DNA of 64,000 nucleotides from Dermacentor variabilis. Its lineage: Eukaryota > Arthropoda > Arachnida > Ixodida > Ixodidae. The stretch spans positions 37,370,277-37,434,276 of the forward strand of contig NC_134569.1 in assembly GCF_050947875.1 (NCBI RefSeq), given 5' to 3'. The notes below the pieces were generated by a model that saw only the letters and a program-made list of their open reading frames with translations, did no database searches and was not told the DNA's origin. This document shows, piece by piece, positions 63,887-64,000 of this stretch. The position numbers were made by a program, and so were the translations under genes. How positions within the stretch are numbered: position 1 is the stretch's first letter; each line of letters opens with the position of its first letter.

Positions 63887-64000
63887 TTAAAGGGCCCCTC
63901 ACCATGCCCCATAGCAAATTTTGGTTATACACGGGAAGTTGTTATGTGTCCTTTAGGGAGCATTCTGCCGCTAAAATTAAAAAAATCGGCTCATTAATAG
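63887..64000. mobile_element. Edge copy of the TTAA repeat family seen at 58923-59986
   Basis: It starts TTAAAGGGCCCCTCACCA and continues AAGTTGTTATGTGTCC and AGGGAGCATTCTGCCGC, matching the complement of 59870-59986. It runs off the window. Confidence 0.75.

Overview
This window looks like nuclear DNA of an arachnid, most likely a hard tick. Coding sequence is split into short exons with GT..AG introns of many kilobases. There are no operons or bacterial-style genes. The repeats include a tRNA-derived SINE resembling the tick Ruka family, a mariner, CR1/L2-like LINE fragments, foldback MITEs and microsatellites. The genus cannot be set from the sequence alone.

One gene is well supported. 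On the minus strand, sixteen exons between 63060 and 36156 join without a phase conflict into an 868-residue C-terminal part of an intracellular Ig-domain protein. Two I-set-like Ig domains are followed by a long Ser/Arg-rich tail. I call it palladin/zormin-like, a muscle or cytoskeletal scaffold, with moderate confidence in the family and high confidence in the exon structure. Its 5' part lies beyond the right edge. Its 3' UTR probably runs to an AATAAA near 33035. Two microexons (30 and 21 bp) and a run of five consecutive phase 0-0 exons suggest alternative splicing.

A second, weaker minus-strand gene model spans 22811 to 16820. It has four exons, an open frame of 190 codons and a CpG-rich probable promoter. 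I do not recognise the product. A small MADF-domain coding fragment at 11020-11278 lies inside a TIR element resembling PIF/Harbinger.

Layout: 1-7.5 kb is mostly featureless, apart from a 248-bp satellite broken by a MITE. 7.9-12.1 kb holds a MITE, a LINE reverse transcriptase remnant, the MADF element and a CpG-rich block. 12.3-24.6 kb is bounded by matching CACTG termini with TA on both sides, a possible giant EnSpm/CACTA-type element that encloses the four-exon gene model and several foldback repeats. 24.9-27.4 kb has a hexamer-based minisatellite, a foldback and a LINE 3' end. 27.4-32.0 kb is a nested transposon block: an outer TIR element with a 10-bp target duplication holding a mariner, a SINE inside the mariner, and three 730-bp MITEs in alternating orientation. 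33-64 kb is the Ig gene, whose introns hold TTAA-flanked repeats, SINEs, a 14-bp minisatellite and a long CA tract.
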